DNA from: Saprospiraceae bacterium
Lineage (GTDB): Bacteria > Bacteroidota > Bacteroidia > Chitinophagales > Saprospiraceae
Length of the DNA: 64,000 bases
NCBI GenBank assembly: GCA_020629715.1
Contig: JAHDCU010000010.1
Span: 107,946 to 171,945 of the forward strand
Direction: 5' to 3'
Positions 36,104 through 45,239 of this stretch are shown here, piece after piece; positions within the stretch are counted from its first letter, which is position 1; each line of letters starts with the position of its first letter. A model generated the notes under the pieces. The model worked only from the letters and a program-made list of their open reading frames with translations. It was not told the DNA's origin and searched no databases. The position numbers and the translations under genes are program-made.

Positions 36104-37405
36104 ATGAAACAATTATATATCATACTAGGATCTATTTTACTGATAACATCTTGTTATACAGATTTAGATCAAGCCCCAGAAAATATTGCTAGTGCTGACT
36201 CACTTACAGATTTTGATGGAGTATTGAATGCTGCGTATTACTATCAACTAGGTACAACTACTCCTATGGCAGTCATGGGAGATTTTAGAGCAGATAATGC
36301 TTATATGTTTGAGTCTCCTTATGATGAATTTGATCAATTTGATGAGGGTCTACTACAGATGGAAACTCAATTTTTTGGACCATTCTATACGGCTTGTTAT
36401 AAGTCGATCTTGAGTTCAAATATAGTAATTGAAAATTCTGATGATGCAACCGAAATTGGTGAAGCAAAATTCCTTAGAGGGTTATCTTATTTCAAGCTAG
36501 TAAGGGCATTCGGTGATGCAACCATAAACTTGAGTGATGCACCAAGTGTAACAGATAAGTCAATCTTGGCAAGACAGCCAATGGCAACGGTGTATAGTGA
36601 TGTAATTATTCCTGATCTAGAAGCAGCTACGGCAGCTTTAGGTGTCAATAGTTCCAATGGTAGAGCCTCCAAATATGCTGCGGAAGGCATGTTAGGTAAA
36701 GCACTGGTACAAATAGGAAACTTTGGTGAAGCTGAAGGTCATCTAGCCAACGTTGTAAATGGTGCAGCAGCGGCAGGATTTAGTTTACAGGAAAATTTCT
36801 CTGAGATTTTTGGAGTCAATTATGATTTAAATCCAGAGATTATTTTCGCTACACAGATTTCTAGTTCAATTGTTGACGAATATGGTTTCTCTGATTTTTG
36901 GTCTTGGTCTGGTGGTCTAGATACTAAATCTTTAGAACCATTAGATGACGATCTTATAGCTGCATTCGATGCAAGTCCTGGTGACTTGAGAAGAGCAGTT
37001 ACTATAGACACTGATTTATTAATGTCTCCAAAGTTTCCACAGACAGATGGACCAGAGCATGATTGGATTGAGCTAAGACTAGCTGACGTGATCCTTCTTT
37101 ATGCAGAAGCATTAAATGAAAATAACAAGACTTCTCAAGCAATTGATCAGTTGAATAAAATCAGAACAAGAGCAGGATTGAGTGGCACTACGGCGTCTAC
37201 ACAATCAGAATTGAGACAAGCTATACAGGATGAAAGAAGATTAGAGTTGGCCTTTGAGGGTCAACGATGGTTTGATTTAGTAAGAACGGGTACTGTAGAT
37301 GCAGAAATGGGTCAGACCATAAATAGCAACTATTATTTATTTCCGATACCTGATTCTGAGAGAATTGCAGCGCCAGGAGTGATCCTTCAAAATCCTGGAT
37401 ATTAA
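36104..37405 (+). CDS. SusD/RagB family surface lipoprotein (first pair)
   Basis: A 433-residue lipoprotein (lipobox LLITSC, Cys17) forming the lid and glycan-binding partner of the SusC transporter encoded upstream. TPR-like helices are visible in GEAKFLRGLSYFKLVRAFGD near residues 124-143, and the conserved C-terminal block RRLELAFEGQRWFDLVRTG near 378-396. It is shorter than the roughly 500-residue family average, and some loop segments common between the TPR helices are missing. It binds oligosaccharides at the cell surface. The specificity to alginate is inferred from the locus. Confidence 0.92.
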   Translation: MKQLYIILGSILLITSCYTDLDQAPENIASADSLTDFDGVLNAAYYYQLGTTTPMAVMGDFRADNAYMFESPYDEFDQFDEGLLQMETQFFGPFYTACYKSILSSNIVIENSDDATEIGEAKFLRGLSYFKLVRAFGDATINLSDAPSVTDKSILARQPMATVYSDVIIPDLEAATAALGVNSSNGRASKYAAEGMLGKALVQIGNFGEAEGHLANVVNGAAAAGFSLQENFSEIFGVNYDLNPEIIFATQISSSIVDEYGFSDFWSWSGGLDTKSLEPLDDDLIAAFDASPGDLRRAVTIDTDLLMSPKFPQTDGPEHDWIELRLADVILLYAEALNENNKTSQAIDQLNKIRTRAGLSGTTASTQSELRQAIQDERRLELAFEGQRWFDLVRTGTVDAEMGQTINSNYYLFPIPDSERIAAPGVILQNPGY

Positions 37406-37451
37406 AAGATGGTATTGATTACAGGTTAATAGAATTTTCATATTGATTTAG

Positions 37452-37481
37452 AGAGAGGTACCTTAAGCGGTGCCTCTCTAT
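37452..37481 (+). terminator. terminator between first SusCD pair and PL7 lipoprotein gene
   Basis: AGAGAGGTACC (37452-37462) pairs with GGTGCCTCTCT (37469-37479), one G-T wobble, 6-nt loop. ATTTAACTTTT follows. The weak T-run suggests partial read-through into the lyase gene. Confidence 0.65.
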
Positions 37482-37521
37482 TTAACTTTTACGATTGAAA
37501 AACAAAAATAATTCTACAAGA

Positions 37522-39549
37522 ATGAATGATAAAACTAGACAGCAAAAGAGTAAACTGTTTCAGTTTTTAATATTGCTATCTCTATTATTCTACGGTTGTA
37601 TAGATTCATCTAAAGGTGTCCAAAAGTTACTTCCAAGTCAAGTTGTCCCAATATTACAGCACTGGAATTTAATACTCGGAAATGGAACTAATGTAGGTCA
37701 ACCTATAGATTTTGAGGACAAGGATTATTTTTATACAGAAAGTGATCAAAATGGAGATTGGATAGTTTTTAAAAGCCCTAATGCGGGTAATACTCATGGT
37801 ACGAGTAATAATATCCGAACAGAACTTGCACAACTTAAAAAATGGGATGCAACCGTCGGAGGAAAGATGACTGCAACCTTGAAAGTACAGAATGTTTCAT
37901 CTACTGGGGACGCTCGTATTCCAGCATCGTATTCTGTAGTAATTGGTCAAATTCATAGTGCTGATGGTCATGAAAATGAACCGTTTAAGTTGTTTTACAA
38001 GAAGTTTCCAGAGCATGAAAAGGGATCTGTCTTTTGGAACTATGAAATTAATACAGCTGGAGATGATAATTCTGGAAGATGGGATTATTCATATCCTATT
38101 TGGGGTTATGACTTTTCTGTAGTTGGTGCCAAGAAAGACGGATATCCTGCTGAACCTAAAGATGGAATCAAACTCGGTGAAGAAATCTCATACGTAGTGG
38201 ATGTGAAAGACGGTGTCATGAATCTCACATTTATGAGTGACGGTCATGAAACTAAAAGATTTACAAAAAATCTTGTACAGTCAGATTATGCTAAATTAGA
38301 AAATGTACCTAGTCAGGTCAAAGACCTATTTTTCTCGGTAGGTCAGGATGGTTTGGAGCGAGAGGGCGCATATACGGGTGAAGGATTATTTTTTAAGTTG
38401 GGATCATACAACCAGACTAACGGAAAAGATCCAGCCGTAAACAGAATCTGGTGTTCAGGAGCAGATACTCATGGTGGAGACCTAAAAGCTCAATATGCAG
38501 ATGGCAACTATGCTGAAGTATGGTTGAAAGAAGCAGCACTCGAAATATCTGATAAGTCAATCTCTAATGAAGGCTATTTCAGAGCAAATGATGGTTTAAG
38601 TAAAAAAACGGTATACCCAAGTGAAGTGATTTCAAGCTTGGATAAGTTTAAAATTCTTATGGGTAATGGTACTTCTGTAGAGGATTTGGTCAATTTTGAG
38701 CATAAAGACTTCTTCTACACAGTAATAGATGGTACTCGAAGATGGGTAGTGTATAAAACCCCTAATTCAGGAGTTACATCCAAGAATTCTAGCAATACAA
38801 GAACAGAACTCCACGAAAAAAGAGAATGGACTCCAGAAGAAGGTGGGTTCTTGTCTGGTACATGTAAGGTTATGCATGTTTCTACCTCAGGAGATGCTAG
38901 AGTAGCTGCCTCATATTCGACAGTAGTCGGACAGATACATAGTGGTGAAGGGCATGAAAATGAACCACTTAAAATATTTTATAAAAAATTCCCAGGTCAA
39001 GATAAAGGATCGGTATTCTGGAATTATGAAATAAATACAGCGGGAGAGGATAACTCAGGAAGATGGGATTATTCTACGGCAGTATGGGGGCATGATATGG
39101 CAGTAGTTGGTAAGACTAAAGATGACTTTCCAGTAGAACCAGAAGATGGTATCAAGCTCGGAGAAGAGTTTAGTTATGAAGTAAATGTAAATCAAGGTAT
39201 CATGTATCTCAAGTTTATGAGTGATGGTCATGCGACTAAGACATTCACCAAAAATCTTATCCAATCAGAATATGTAGACAAAAAGTCTATCCCTGAGCAA
39301 GTGCAAAAGTTATTCGTACCCATTGGCCAAGATGGGGTAGAACGTCCAGAAGCTTATGCTGGAGAGTTAAATTATTACAAACAAGGAGCTTATAACCAAA
39401 CGAATGGAAAAGCACCTGAGAAAAATATGGTATGGTGCTCAGGAGCCGAGACCTATGGAGGGGATATTGCTAAGCAATACCAAAATGGCTCTTACACAGA
39501 AGTATGGTTTAGAGATACTCAAATTGGACCTGCAATGGTACCGGAGTAA
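37522..39549 (+). CDS. tandem PL7 alginate lyase lipoprotein
   Basis: A 675-residue lipoprotein (Cys26 in LLFYGC) with two complete PL7 (alginate lyase 2) domains, about residues 40-325 and 365-655. PL7 lyases cleave the 1,4 bonds of alginate by beta-elimination. Each copy keeps the catalytic set: Arg99 (RTEL), Gln143-Ile-His145 and Tyr296 in KLGSYNQTNG, repeated as Arg427, Gln471-Ile-His473 and Tyr624 in KQGAYNQTNG. All equivalents lie 328 residues apart, showing a tandem internal duplication. It would act at the cell surface on large oligomers. I chose ATG 37522. A TTG at 37495 would add nine polar residues. It is followed by the cupin gene. Confidence 0.9.
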   Translation: MNDKTRQQKSKLFQFLILLSLLFYGCIDSSKGVQKLLPSQVVPILQHWNLILGNGTNVGQPIDFEDKDYFYTESDQNGDWIVFKSPNAGNTHGTSNNIRTELAQLKKWDATVGGKMTATLKVQNVSSTGDARIPASYSVVIGQIHSADGHENEPFKLFYKKFPEHEKGSVFWNYEINTAGDDNSGRWDYSYPIWGYDFSVVGAKKDGYPAEPKDGIKLGEEISYVVDVKDGVMNLTFMSDGHETKRFTKNLVQSDYAKLENVPSQVKDLFFSVGQDGLEREGAYTGEGLFFKLGSYNQTNGKDPAVNRIWCSGADTHGGDLKAQYADGNYAEVWLKEAALEISDKSISNEGYFRANDGLSKKTVYPSEVISSLDKFKILMGNGTSVEDLVNFEHKDFFYTVIDGTRRWVVYKTPNSGVTSKNSSNTRTELHEKREWTPEEGGFLSGTCKVMHVSTSGDARVAASYSTVVGQIHSGEGHENEPLKIFYKKFPGQDKGSVFWNYEINTAGEDNSGRWDYSTAVWGHDMAVVGKTKDDFPVEPEDGIKLGEEFSYEVNVNQGIMYLKFMSDGHATKTFTKNLIQSEYVDKKSIPEQVQKLFVPIGQDGVERPEAYAGELNYYKQGAYNQTNGKAPEKNMVWCSGAETYGGDIAKQYQNGSYTEVWFRDTQIGPAMVPE

Positions 39550-39644
39550 TGGTATTAAAAAGTAACAGAATCATTCATGCGATTTAAAGCACTTTTATAA
39601 TAAATAACAATCGATCAATAAAAATCTAAAAGAAAATAATACGA

Positions 39645-40037
39645 ATGAGTTTACATAATGAAATAAAAGCAACTCAGCCATTCTTTATTGGAGAAGAAAC
39701 AGAGTGGGAGACTGTAGGACCTGGACTTAGAAGACAAATCATGGGATATGACGATAAGCTTATGCTTGTCAAAGTTGAGTTTCAGGAAGGTGCGATAGGA
39801 CAGATGCATAAACACTACCACTCTCAGACTACATATGTCGAAAGTGGTGAGTTTGAAATGACTATAGGAGATGAAGTGAGGACTCTTAAAGGAGGAGACT
39901 CTTTCTATATTCTACCACATGTTATGCACGGTTGCGTTTGTACGAAGCCTGGAGTACTGATCGATGTATTTAGTCCAGCAAGAGAAGACTTTTTAGGTTA
40001 TGAACAATTAGATCTAGAAACATGGCCAGCGAAGTAA
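39645..40037 (+). CDS. kdgF: KdgF-like cupin (unsaturated uronate ring-opening enzyme)
   Basis: A 130-residue single-domain cupin. KdgF proteins convert the 4,5-unsaturated uronate monomers released by alginate or pectin lyases into linear 4-deoxy-L-erythro-5-hexoseulose uronate (DEH). The metal-binding cluster HKHYHSQ (His55, His57, His59, Gln61) and His95 in PHVMHGCVC match the KdgF pattern of histidines and glutamine. It lies in the same strand order as the transporter, reductase, kinase and aldolase genes, completing the pathway. Its last 16 bp overlap the MFS gene start, so the two are translationally coupled. Specificity is inferred from context. Confidence 0.85.
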   Translation: MSLHNEIKATQPFFIGEETEWETVGPGLRRQIMGYDDKLMLVKVEFQEGAIGQMHKHYHSQTTYVESGEFEMTIGDEVRTLKGGDSFYILPHVMHGCVCTKPGVLIDVFSPAREDFLGYEQLDLETWPAK

Positions 40038-41341
40038 ATAAAAAACGTATTGGACTCCGATGGTGGGTAGTTGGACTAGTAGCTCTCGCGGCTATAATCA
40101 ATTATATAGATAGACAAGCCTTTGGAGCACTATGGCCAGAAATCGGAGCAGAACTCTTCCCTGATCAAGATGCAGATGGACGTAAAGAAATTTATGGTTT
40201 TATATCAGCGGTCTTTATATTGTCGTATGCTGCAGGTCAAACTATTTTTGGTAAAATATTCGATTGGATAGGAACTCGAATCGGATTTGCCATATCCATA
40301 GGAGTGTGGTCTATTGCTACCGCTATTCATGCTTTTGCACAAGGTATTTGGAGCTTTTCTATTTTTAGATCTATACTTGGTATCGCAGAAGCGGGAAACT
40401 GGCCAGGAGCAGCTAAAGCCAATGCAGAGTGGTTTCCGACTAAAGAAAGAGCATTTGCGCAGGGAATATTTAATTCTGGCGCAGCGATAGGAGGTATCGT
40501 AGCTTATCCAATCATTGGTCTATTGGCTATATATCTATCGTGGCAAGCGATTTTTATTTGTGTAGGTCTTGTAGGTCTGATGTGGCTCATCCCTTGGTTT
40601 TATATCGTAAAAGCTCCACCTCAAAGTCATCCATGGCTATCAGAGGCGGAGAAAAACTATATTCTCACAGGTCAAGAAAATCAAGATATTGACGGTGATG
40701 GAAATTACGATGAAGGATACAATCCATCTACAGGCGAACTATTGTCTCGTAAAGAAAGTTGGGGAGTGATCATTGCTTCCACAGTTATTGATCCAATCTG
40801 GTGGTTATTTATAGTATGGATTCCAATATATCTCAATGAAGTATTTGGAATGGATGTAAAAGAAATCGCATTCTCAGCATGGTTACCATACGTTGGAGCA
40901 ATGTTAGGTGCATGGTTTGGAGGCCTATTAGCACAAAATAGATTAAATGCAGGGTGGTCTGTGGATAAAACAAGGAAAATGGTGATCTCTCTAGGTTGCC
41001 TGTTGATGATTCCATGTTTCTTCCTACTAAAATCACCAGGCTCTGCACTCAATGCAGTAATTATTATGGCTGTGCTACTATTTGGTTTTCAGACTGCCAT
41101 AGGTAATGTGCAGACGCTACCTAGTGATATGTTCAGTGGTAAAACAGTAGGTACTTTATCAGGTTTTGCGGGTACAGGAGCTAAGTTAGGCGCATTTGGT
41201 CTTACTTTATTGATTCCAGTGATTACGACTGGTGGTAATTTTACACCTGCTTTTTTGATCGGTGTTGCTTTGGCGGTTACGGCATTATTAGCAGTATGGC
41301 TGTTATGCCCAGAAATAAAACCCCTTAATAAAACTAAATAA
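40022..41341 (+). CDS. MFS transporter, hexuronate (ExuT-like) family
   Basis: A 439-residue inner-membrane transporter with about twelve membrane helices, of the anion:cation symporter (ACS) group that includes ExuT. Typical segments are NYIDRQAFGALWPEIG after helix 1 and FRSILGIAEAGNWPGAAKANAEWFP around helix 4. It would bring uronate monomers or DEH into the cytoplasm for the next enzymes. Two polar loops contain DxDxDG calcium-type motifs (DQDADG near residue 48 and DIDGDG near residue 221), unusual for this family. The ATG overlaps the KdgF gene by 16 bp. Confidence 0.9.
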   Translation: MASEVNKKRIGLRWWVVGLVALAAIINYIDRQAFGALWPEIGAELFPDQDADGRKEIYGFISAVFILSYAAGQTIFGKIFDWIGTRIGFAISIGVWSIATAIHAFAQGIWSFSIFRSILGIAEAGNWPGAAKANAEWFPTKERAFAQGIFNSGAAIGGIVAYPIIGLLAIYLSWQAIFICVGLVGLMWLIPWFYIVKAPPQSHPWLSEAEKNYILTGQENQDIDGDGNYDEGYNPSTGELLSRKESWGVIIASTVIDPIWWLFIVWIPIYLNEVFGMDVKEIAFSAWLPYVGAMLGAWFGGLLAQNRLNAGWSVDKTRKMVISLGCLLMIPCFFLLKSPGSALNAVIIMAVLLFGFQTAIGNVQTLPSDMFSGKTVGTLSGFAGTGAKLGAFGLTLLIPVITTGGNFTPAFLIGVALAVTALLAVWLLCPEIKPLNKTK

Positions 41342-41383
41342 CATAACTAAACTATTTAAATCAAACAGAAACAACTACATATA

Positions 41384-42145
41384 ATGAAATTACAAGGAAA
41401 AATAGCAGTCGTATCGGGCGCAACAGGAGGAATAGGTTTTGAGGTGGCAAAACATTTAGGTGCCCAAGGAGCAACGGTAATTATCAATGGAATCAATGAT
41501 GAGGCAGGAGCAGAAAGGTTAAAAATCTTACAAGATGCTGGTGTCAATGCTGAATATTATGGATTTGATGTCACCAATGAAGATCAAGTCAATGAGCATA
41601 TTAAAACCATAGGTGACAAGCATGGAAAGATAGATATCCTAGTAAATAATGCTGGTGGTCTCGGAGGAAGATCAAGATTTGAAGTGATGACTACTGAGTT
41701 TTATAGAAACGTCATGGCGCTCAATTTGGATTCTGTATTCTTTATGTCCAGAGCGGCTATACCATTTCTTAAAGAAGGTTCACATCCTACGATCATCAAC
41801 TTCACATCTAATGCTGGTTGGAACGCCGGTGGACCTGGAGCAGGGATATATGGTACTTCTAAAGCTGGAGTACATGCTATTACTAGAGCATTAGCTAAAG
41901 ATCTTGCGGAATATGGTATCCGTGTAAATGCTGTATCACCTGGTACTATTGATACGGACTTTCACAAACAAATCAAGTCAACTAAGCCTGAAGTATTCCA
42001 ATCATGGGCTAAAAACATTATGCTAGGTAGATTAGGTCAGCCTCAAGATGTAGCTTCTGTTGTGGCATTTTTGGCAAGTGAAGATGCTTCATTTATTACA
42101 GCAGAAACTATTCAGATTGGTGGTGGTCAAGCTCTAGGAATATAA
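41384..42145 (+). CDS. SDR family oxidoreductase, probable DEH reductase
   Basis: A 253-residue short-chain dehydrogenase/reductase. The nucleotide-binding motif SGATGGIG is at 11-18, NNAG at 88-91, and the catalytic Ser142, Tyr156 and Lys160 lie in TSNAGW and YGTSKAG. In alginate pathways, SDR enzymes reduce DEH to 2-keto-3-deoxygluconate with NAD(P)H, and the neighbours (KdgF-like cupin before, KDG kinase after) place it at exactly that step. NADH or NADPH preference cannot be decided reliably. It is 21 bp from the kinase gene, so the catabolic genes form one operon. The reaction is inferred from context. Confidence 0.85.
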   Translation: MKLQGKIAVVSGATGGIGFEVAKHLGAQGATVIINGINDEAGAERLKILQDAGVNAEYYGFDVTNEDQVNEHIKTIGDKHGKIDILVNNAGGLGGRSRFEVMTTEFYRNVMALNLDSVFFMSRAAIPFLKEGSHPTIINFTSNAGWNAGGPGAGIYGTSKAGVHAITRALAKDLAEYGIRVNAVSPGTIDTDFHKQIKSTKPEVFQSWAKNIMLGRLGQPQDVASVVAFLASEDASFITAETIQIGGGQALGI

Positions 42146-42166
42146 CTACGATAAACTCAAAGCGAT

Positions 42167-43201
42167 ATGAAAAAAGTTGTAACATTTGGTGAAATCATGC
42201 TAAGACTAAGCCCTCCGGGCTTCAGAAGATTTTCCCAATCAAATAGTTTTGATGTCATCTATGGCGGTGGAGAAAGTAATGTTGCAGTTTCACTAGCAAA
42301 CTATGGAATACCATCACAATTTGTCACAAGGTTACCTCAAAATGATCTTGGCGATTGTGCCCTCATGGAATTGCGAAAGCGAGGAGTAGATACATCTGAA
42401 ATCATAAGAGGAGGAGAGCGCTTGGGAATTTATTTTTTAGAAACTGGAGCTGTGAGCCGAGGGAGTAAAGTAGTATATGATCGTGCTCATTCTGCTATGT
42501 CTACCATCGAGAAAGGCATGGTAGATTGGGAATCCGTATTGAAAGATGCAGATTGGTTTCATTGGACAGGTATTACTCCAGCGATTTCTCAAGGAGCGGC
42601 AGATGCTTGCTTAGAAGCGATACAGATGGCCAACAAGCTTGGAGTTACTGTTTCTACAGATCTCAATTACCGTAAGAAACTTTGGAAATATGGAAAATCA
42701 CCAATGGATGTCATGCCTGCACTTGTAGAAGGATGTGATGTGATATTGGGTAATGAAGAAGATGCTGAAAAGCATTTCGGTCTGCATCCAGAAGGTGTAG
42801 ATGTGACACATGGAGGCTCAGTAGATGGCGAAGCTTATTTATCTGTACTCAAGCAATTGATGGATATGTTTCCTAGAGCTAAAAAGGTAATTACAACACT
42901 TAGAGGATCTATATCCGCATCTCATAATACTTGGTCCGGTGTCCTTTACGATGGTACGACCTTGTTTAAGGCTCCAACATATCAGATTACTCATATCGTA
43001 GATAGAGTAGGTGGTGGAGATAGTTTTATGGGAGGATTGATATATGGATTGATGCATTACAACGATGATCAACAGGCATTGAATTTTGCGGTAGCAGCTT
43101 CTTGCTTGAAGCATACCATTTTTGGTGATGCCAATTTAGCCACCAAAGAAGAAGTGGAAAAGTTACTAAGCGGAGATGCTAGTGGAAGAGTATCACGGTA
43201 A
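42167..43201 (+). CDS. kdgK: 2-keto-3-deoxygluconate kinase (PfkB family)
   Basis: A 344-residue carbohydrate kinase that phosphorylates KDG to KDPG with ATP. The N-terminal PfkB element FGEIMLRLSPPG and the GGGESNVAVSLANYG pocket are followed by the C-terminal signature VDRVGGGDSFMGGLIYG with the catalytic Asp285. The protein matches the KdgK subgroup (GERLGIYFLETGA, DLNYRKKLW). It lies between the DEH reductase and KDPG aldolase genes, which fixes its role. Cotranscription is likely, with 21 bp before it and 27 bp after. Confidence 0.9.
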   Translation: MKKVVTFGEIMLRLSPPGFRRFSQSNSFDVIYGGGESNVAVSLANYGIPSQFVTRLPQNDLGDCALMELRKRGVDTSEIIRGGERLGIYFLETGAVSRGSKVVYDRAHSAMSTIEKGMVDWESVLKDADWFHWTGITPAISQGAADACLEAIQMANKLGVTVSTDLNYRKKLWKYGKSPMDVMPALVEGCDVILGNEEDAEKHFGLHPEGVDVTHGGSVDGEAYLSVLKQLMDMFPRAKKVITTLRGSISASHNTWSGVLYDGTTLFKAPTYQITHIVDRVGGGDSFMGGLIYGLMHYNDDQQALNFAVAASCLKHTIFGDANLATKEEVEKLLSGDASGRVSR

Positions 43202-43228
43202 ACTAAAACTAAGGAAAAGATAATACGA

Positions 43229-43900
43229 ATGGCAAGATTTAGCAGAATAGAAGTAGCACAGACGATGAAGAGCTCGGGAATGGTCCCATTGTTTTATCAT
43301 CATGATATCGAGGTTGCGAAAAGTGTAACTAAGGCTTGTTATGATGGAGGAGCTCGGTTATTAGAGTTTACAAGCAGAGGTGATTTTGCTCATGAGATAT
43401 TTAGAGATCTATCTACATACTGTAATGAGGAGCTACCAGAAATGATTCTAGGCGTAGGATCAGTTACAGATGCGGCATCTGCATCATTATATATGTGCTT
43501 GGGGGCGAATTTCGTGGTGACACCAGTACTCAGAGAAGATATAGCGGTAGTCTGTAATCGCAGAAAAGTGCTTTGGTCTCCAGGATGCGGAAGTTTGACA
43601 GAGATTTGTAAAGCCGAAGAACTAGGATGCGAAATAGTTAAGCTATTTCCAGGTGGAATATACGGACCGGCCATGGTCAAAGCCATCAAAGGACCCCAAC
43701 CATGGACGAGTATAATGCCCACTGGTGGTGTTGCACCAACAGAAGAAAATCTAAGCGGATGGTTTAGTGCTGGTGTGACTTGTGTCGGTATGGGTTCTAA
43801 ACTACTAAGCAAAGATTTAATCCAGAAACAAAACTACAGTGAGATAACAGAAAGATGTAAAAAAGCTCTTTCTCTTATCAATGAAATTAGAAAGCGCTAG
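43229..43900 (+). CDS. eda: 2-keto-3-deoxy-6-phosphogluconate aldolase
   Basis: A 223-residue class I aldolase that cleaves KDPG to pyruvate and glyceraldehyde-3-phosphate, the last step of alginate catabolism. Glu46 in LLEFTSRGD and the Schiff-base Lys138 in IVKLFPGG match the KDPG aldolase active site. The phosphate-binding GGV is in MPTGGVAPT. Length is close to the family's roughly 210 residues. The gene ends the catabolic operon. A 7-bp stem (CTAGGCA/TGCCTAG) overlaps its stop codon. Some homologues also act on 4-hydroxy-2-oxoglutarate, which cannot be excluded. Confidence 0.92.
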   Translation: MARFSRIEVAQTMKSSGMVPLFYHHDIEVAKSVTKACYDGGARLLEFTSRGDFAHEIFRDLSTYCNEELPEMILGVGSVTDAASASLYMCLGANFVVTPVLREDIAVVCNRRKVLWSPGCGSLTEICKAEELGCEIVKLFPGGIYGPAMVKAIKGPQPWTSIMPTGGVAPTEENLSGWFSAGVTCVGMGSKLLSKDLIQKQNYSEITERCKKALSLINEIRKR

Positions 43901-43922
43901 GCATTATTTAATGATTGCCTAG
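43897..43922 (+). terminator. hairpin at the end of the uronate catabolic operon
   Basis: CTAGGCA (43897-43903) pairs with TGCCTAG (43916-43922), overlapping the aldolase stop codon. There is no T-run, so it may be an RNA-stabilizing or partial termination stem. Confidence 0.4.
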
Positions 43923-43984
43923 ATGTGAATAACAACGAAATACTTTTAAAACAATATTAATTTTTAAATCATTAATTAACAAAT

Positions 43985-45055
43985 ATGAAAAATTTATTAT
44001 TGACTAGAAATAGTCTCAGTAAGAACATACTCTTTATGATGTCCTTACTTTTATCATGTGCAATGGTCATAAGCTCTTGCGGTGACGATGAGCCAGATGA
44101 CGGGGGCGGTGACACAGAAGATCCATCAAGTGTTGTTGCTAATTTCTCATCTCAGGTAGATGCTGATAACTCATTGACTTACAACTTTACGAACAACTCA
44201 GTAGTCAATGGTATCACAGATACATCATTTGATTCATCTTGGGATTTTGGTGGTGATGGTTCGTCTACTGATGAGAATCCATCTCATACGTTCTCAGCGG
44301 AAGGTACATACGAAGTTACTCTAACTGTAACAGCTTCTGATGGAGTTGAAGGTACAAGTAGTGAAACTATTGAAGTTACTGCTCCTAAGAACAGATATGC
44401 AGTGATCACAGATACTAAAGATGATGATACTGGAGAGCTTAGATTAGGTTTAGACTCTATTCAAACGGGTAGAATTTCTTTCATGTACAGAGTTGCTGAA
44501 GGTCCAGGTATGGATATTCAAGACGGTTTTATTAATGTTGCAGGAAGTTCTACAACTGGTGATTTTGCTATCGTAGAGGTAAGGTTAAAGGATAATGCTC
44601 CTCATGAATTTAGAGAAGGTGCTTCTGATGAGACTATTGCTGCTGCTAACTTTCCAGAAGGAGCGCCAGATGTATGGACTCCTATAGAAATCAGCTGGGC
44701 AGCTGATGGTGTAGGTACTCCAGTGTATAGCGTATCTATTGGTGGTCAAACGGTAATCACAGATGCGGTAAGTACTACTAATGGTGGAGATGGAGATGTT
44801 CCAGGTCACCTAGAAGCAACGATCGATGGTGCTCATAACTTCCAATGGAAGTATGCGTCTAATTCTACGGTAAGTGACGGTGTTTATCACGTAGATGATA
44901 TCGTAATTTACTCATCAGATTCGGGTTCAGAGACTGTTGTTTTTGAAGACAACTTCCAAGGAAGAACTGCTGGAGATGATTTAAATCCTGAAGTAAATTT
45001 AGATTCTCCATATCATGAAAATAGTTCGGATGTGACTGTTGGTGAAGACCAATAA
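43985..45055 (+). CDS. PKD-domain surface lipoprotein, candidate alginate-binding protein
   Basis: A 356-residue lipoprotein (lipobox VISSC, Cys32) followed by an acidic stretch, CGDDEPDDGGGD, like the surface-export signal of Bacteroidota lipoproteins. Residues about 48-130 are a PKD domain (NPSHTFSAEGTYEVTLTVTA). The remaining roughly 220 residues are a beta-rich domain of unknown family (SIQTGRISFMYRVAEG, YHVDDIVIY) with no lyase motifs visible. Its place among lyase and SusCD genes suggests a surface glycan-binding protein that captures alginate chains. The gene is monocistronic, with a hairpin downstream. Confidence 0.72.
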   Translation: MKNLLLTRNSLSKNILFMMSLLLSCAMVISSCGDDEPDDGGGDTEDPSSVVANFSSQVDADNSLTYNFTNNSVVNGITDTSFDSSWDFGGDGSSTDENPSHTFSAEGTYEVTLTVTASDGVEGTSSETIEVTAPKNRYAVITDTKDDDTGELRLGLDSIQTGRISFMYRVAEGPGMDIQDGFINVAGSSTTGDFAIVEVRLKDNAPHEFREGASDETIAAANFPEGAPDVWTPIEISWAADGVGTPVYSVSIGGQTVITDAVSTTNGGDGDVPGHLEATIDGAHNFQWKYASNSTVSDGVYHVDDIVIYSSDSGSETVVFEDNFQGRTAGDDLNPEVNLDSPYHENSSDVTVGEDQ

Positions 45056-45109
45056 GATTATTCGATAAGTTTCAATAGATGAAATAGTGAATACAAGAAT
45101 TAAAGTAGG

Positions 45110-45140
45110 GGAATATCAGTAGAATATTCCTCTTCTTTGA
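45110..45140 (+). terminator. terminator after PKD lipoprotein gene
   Basis: GGAATAT (45110-45116) pairs with ATATTCC (45124-45130) with a 7-nt loop, extended outward by G-T and A-T pairs. TCTTCTTTGA follows. Confidence 0.6.
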
Positions 45141-45239
45141 TTCCCTTTTGGTTCAAGCATTAATATCAATTTGCTGCCTTCAAATCAATAAATATTAGAA
45201 AAGACCTTTACTAAGCCTTTTGGTTTTACTTATCAACAA

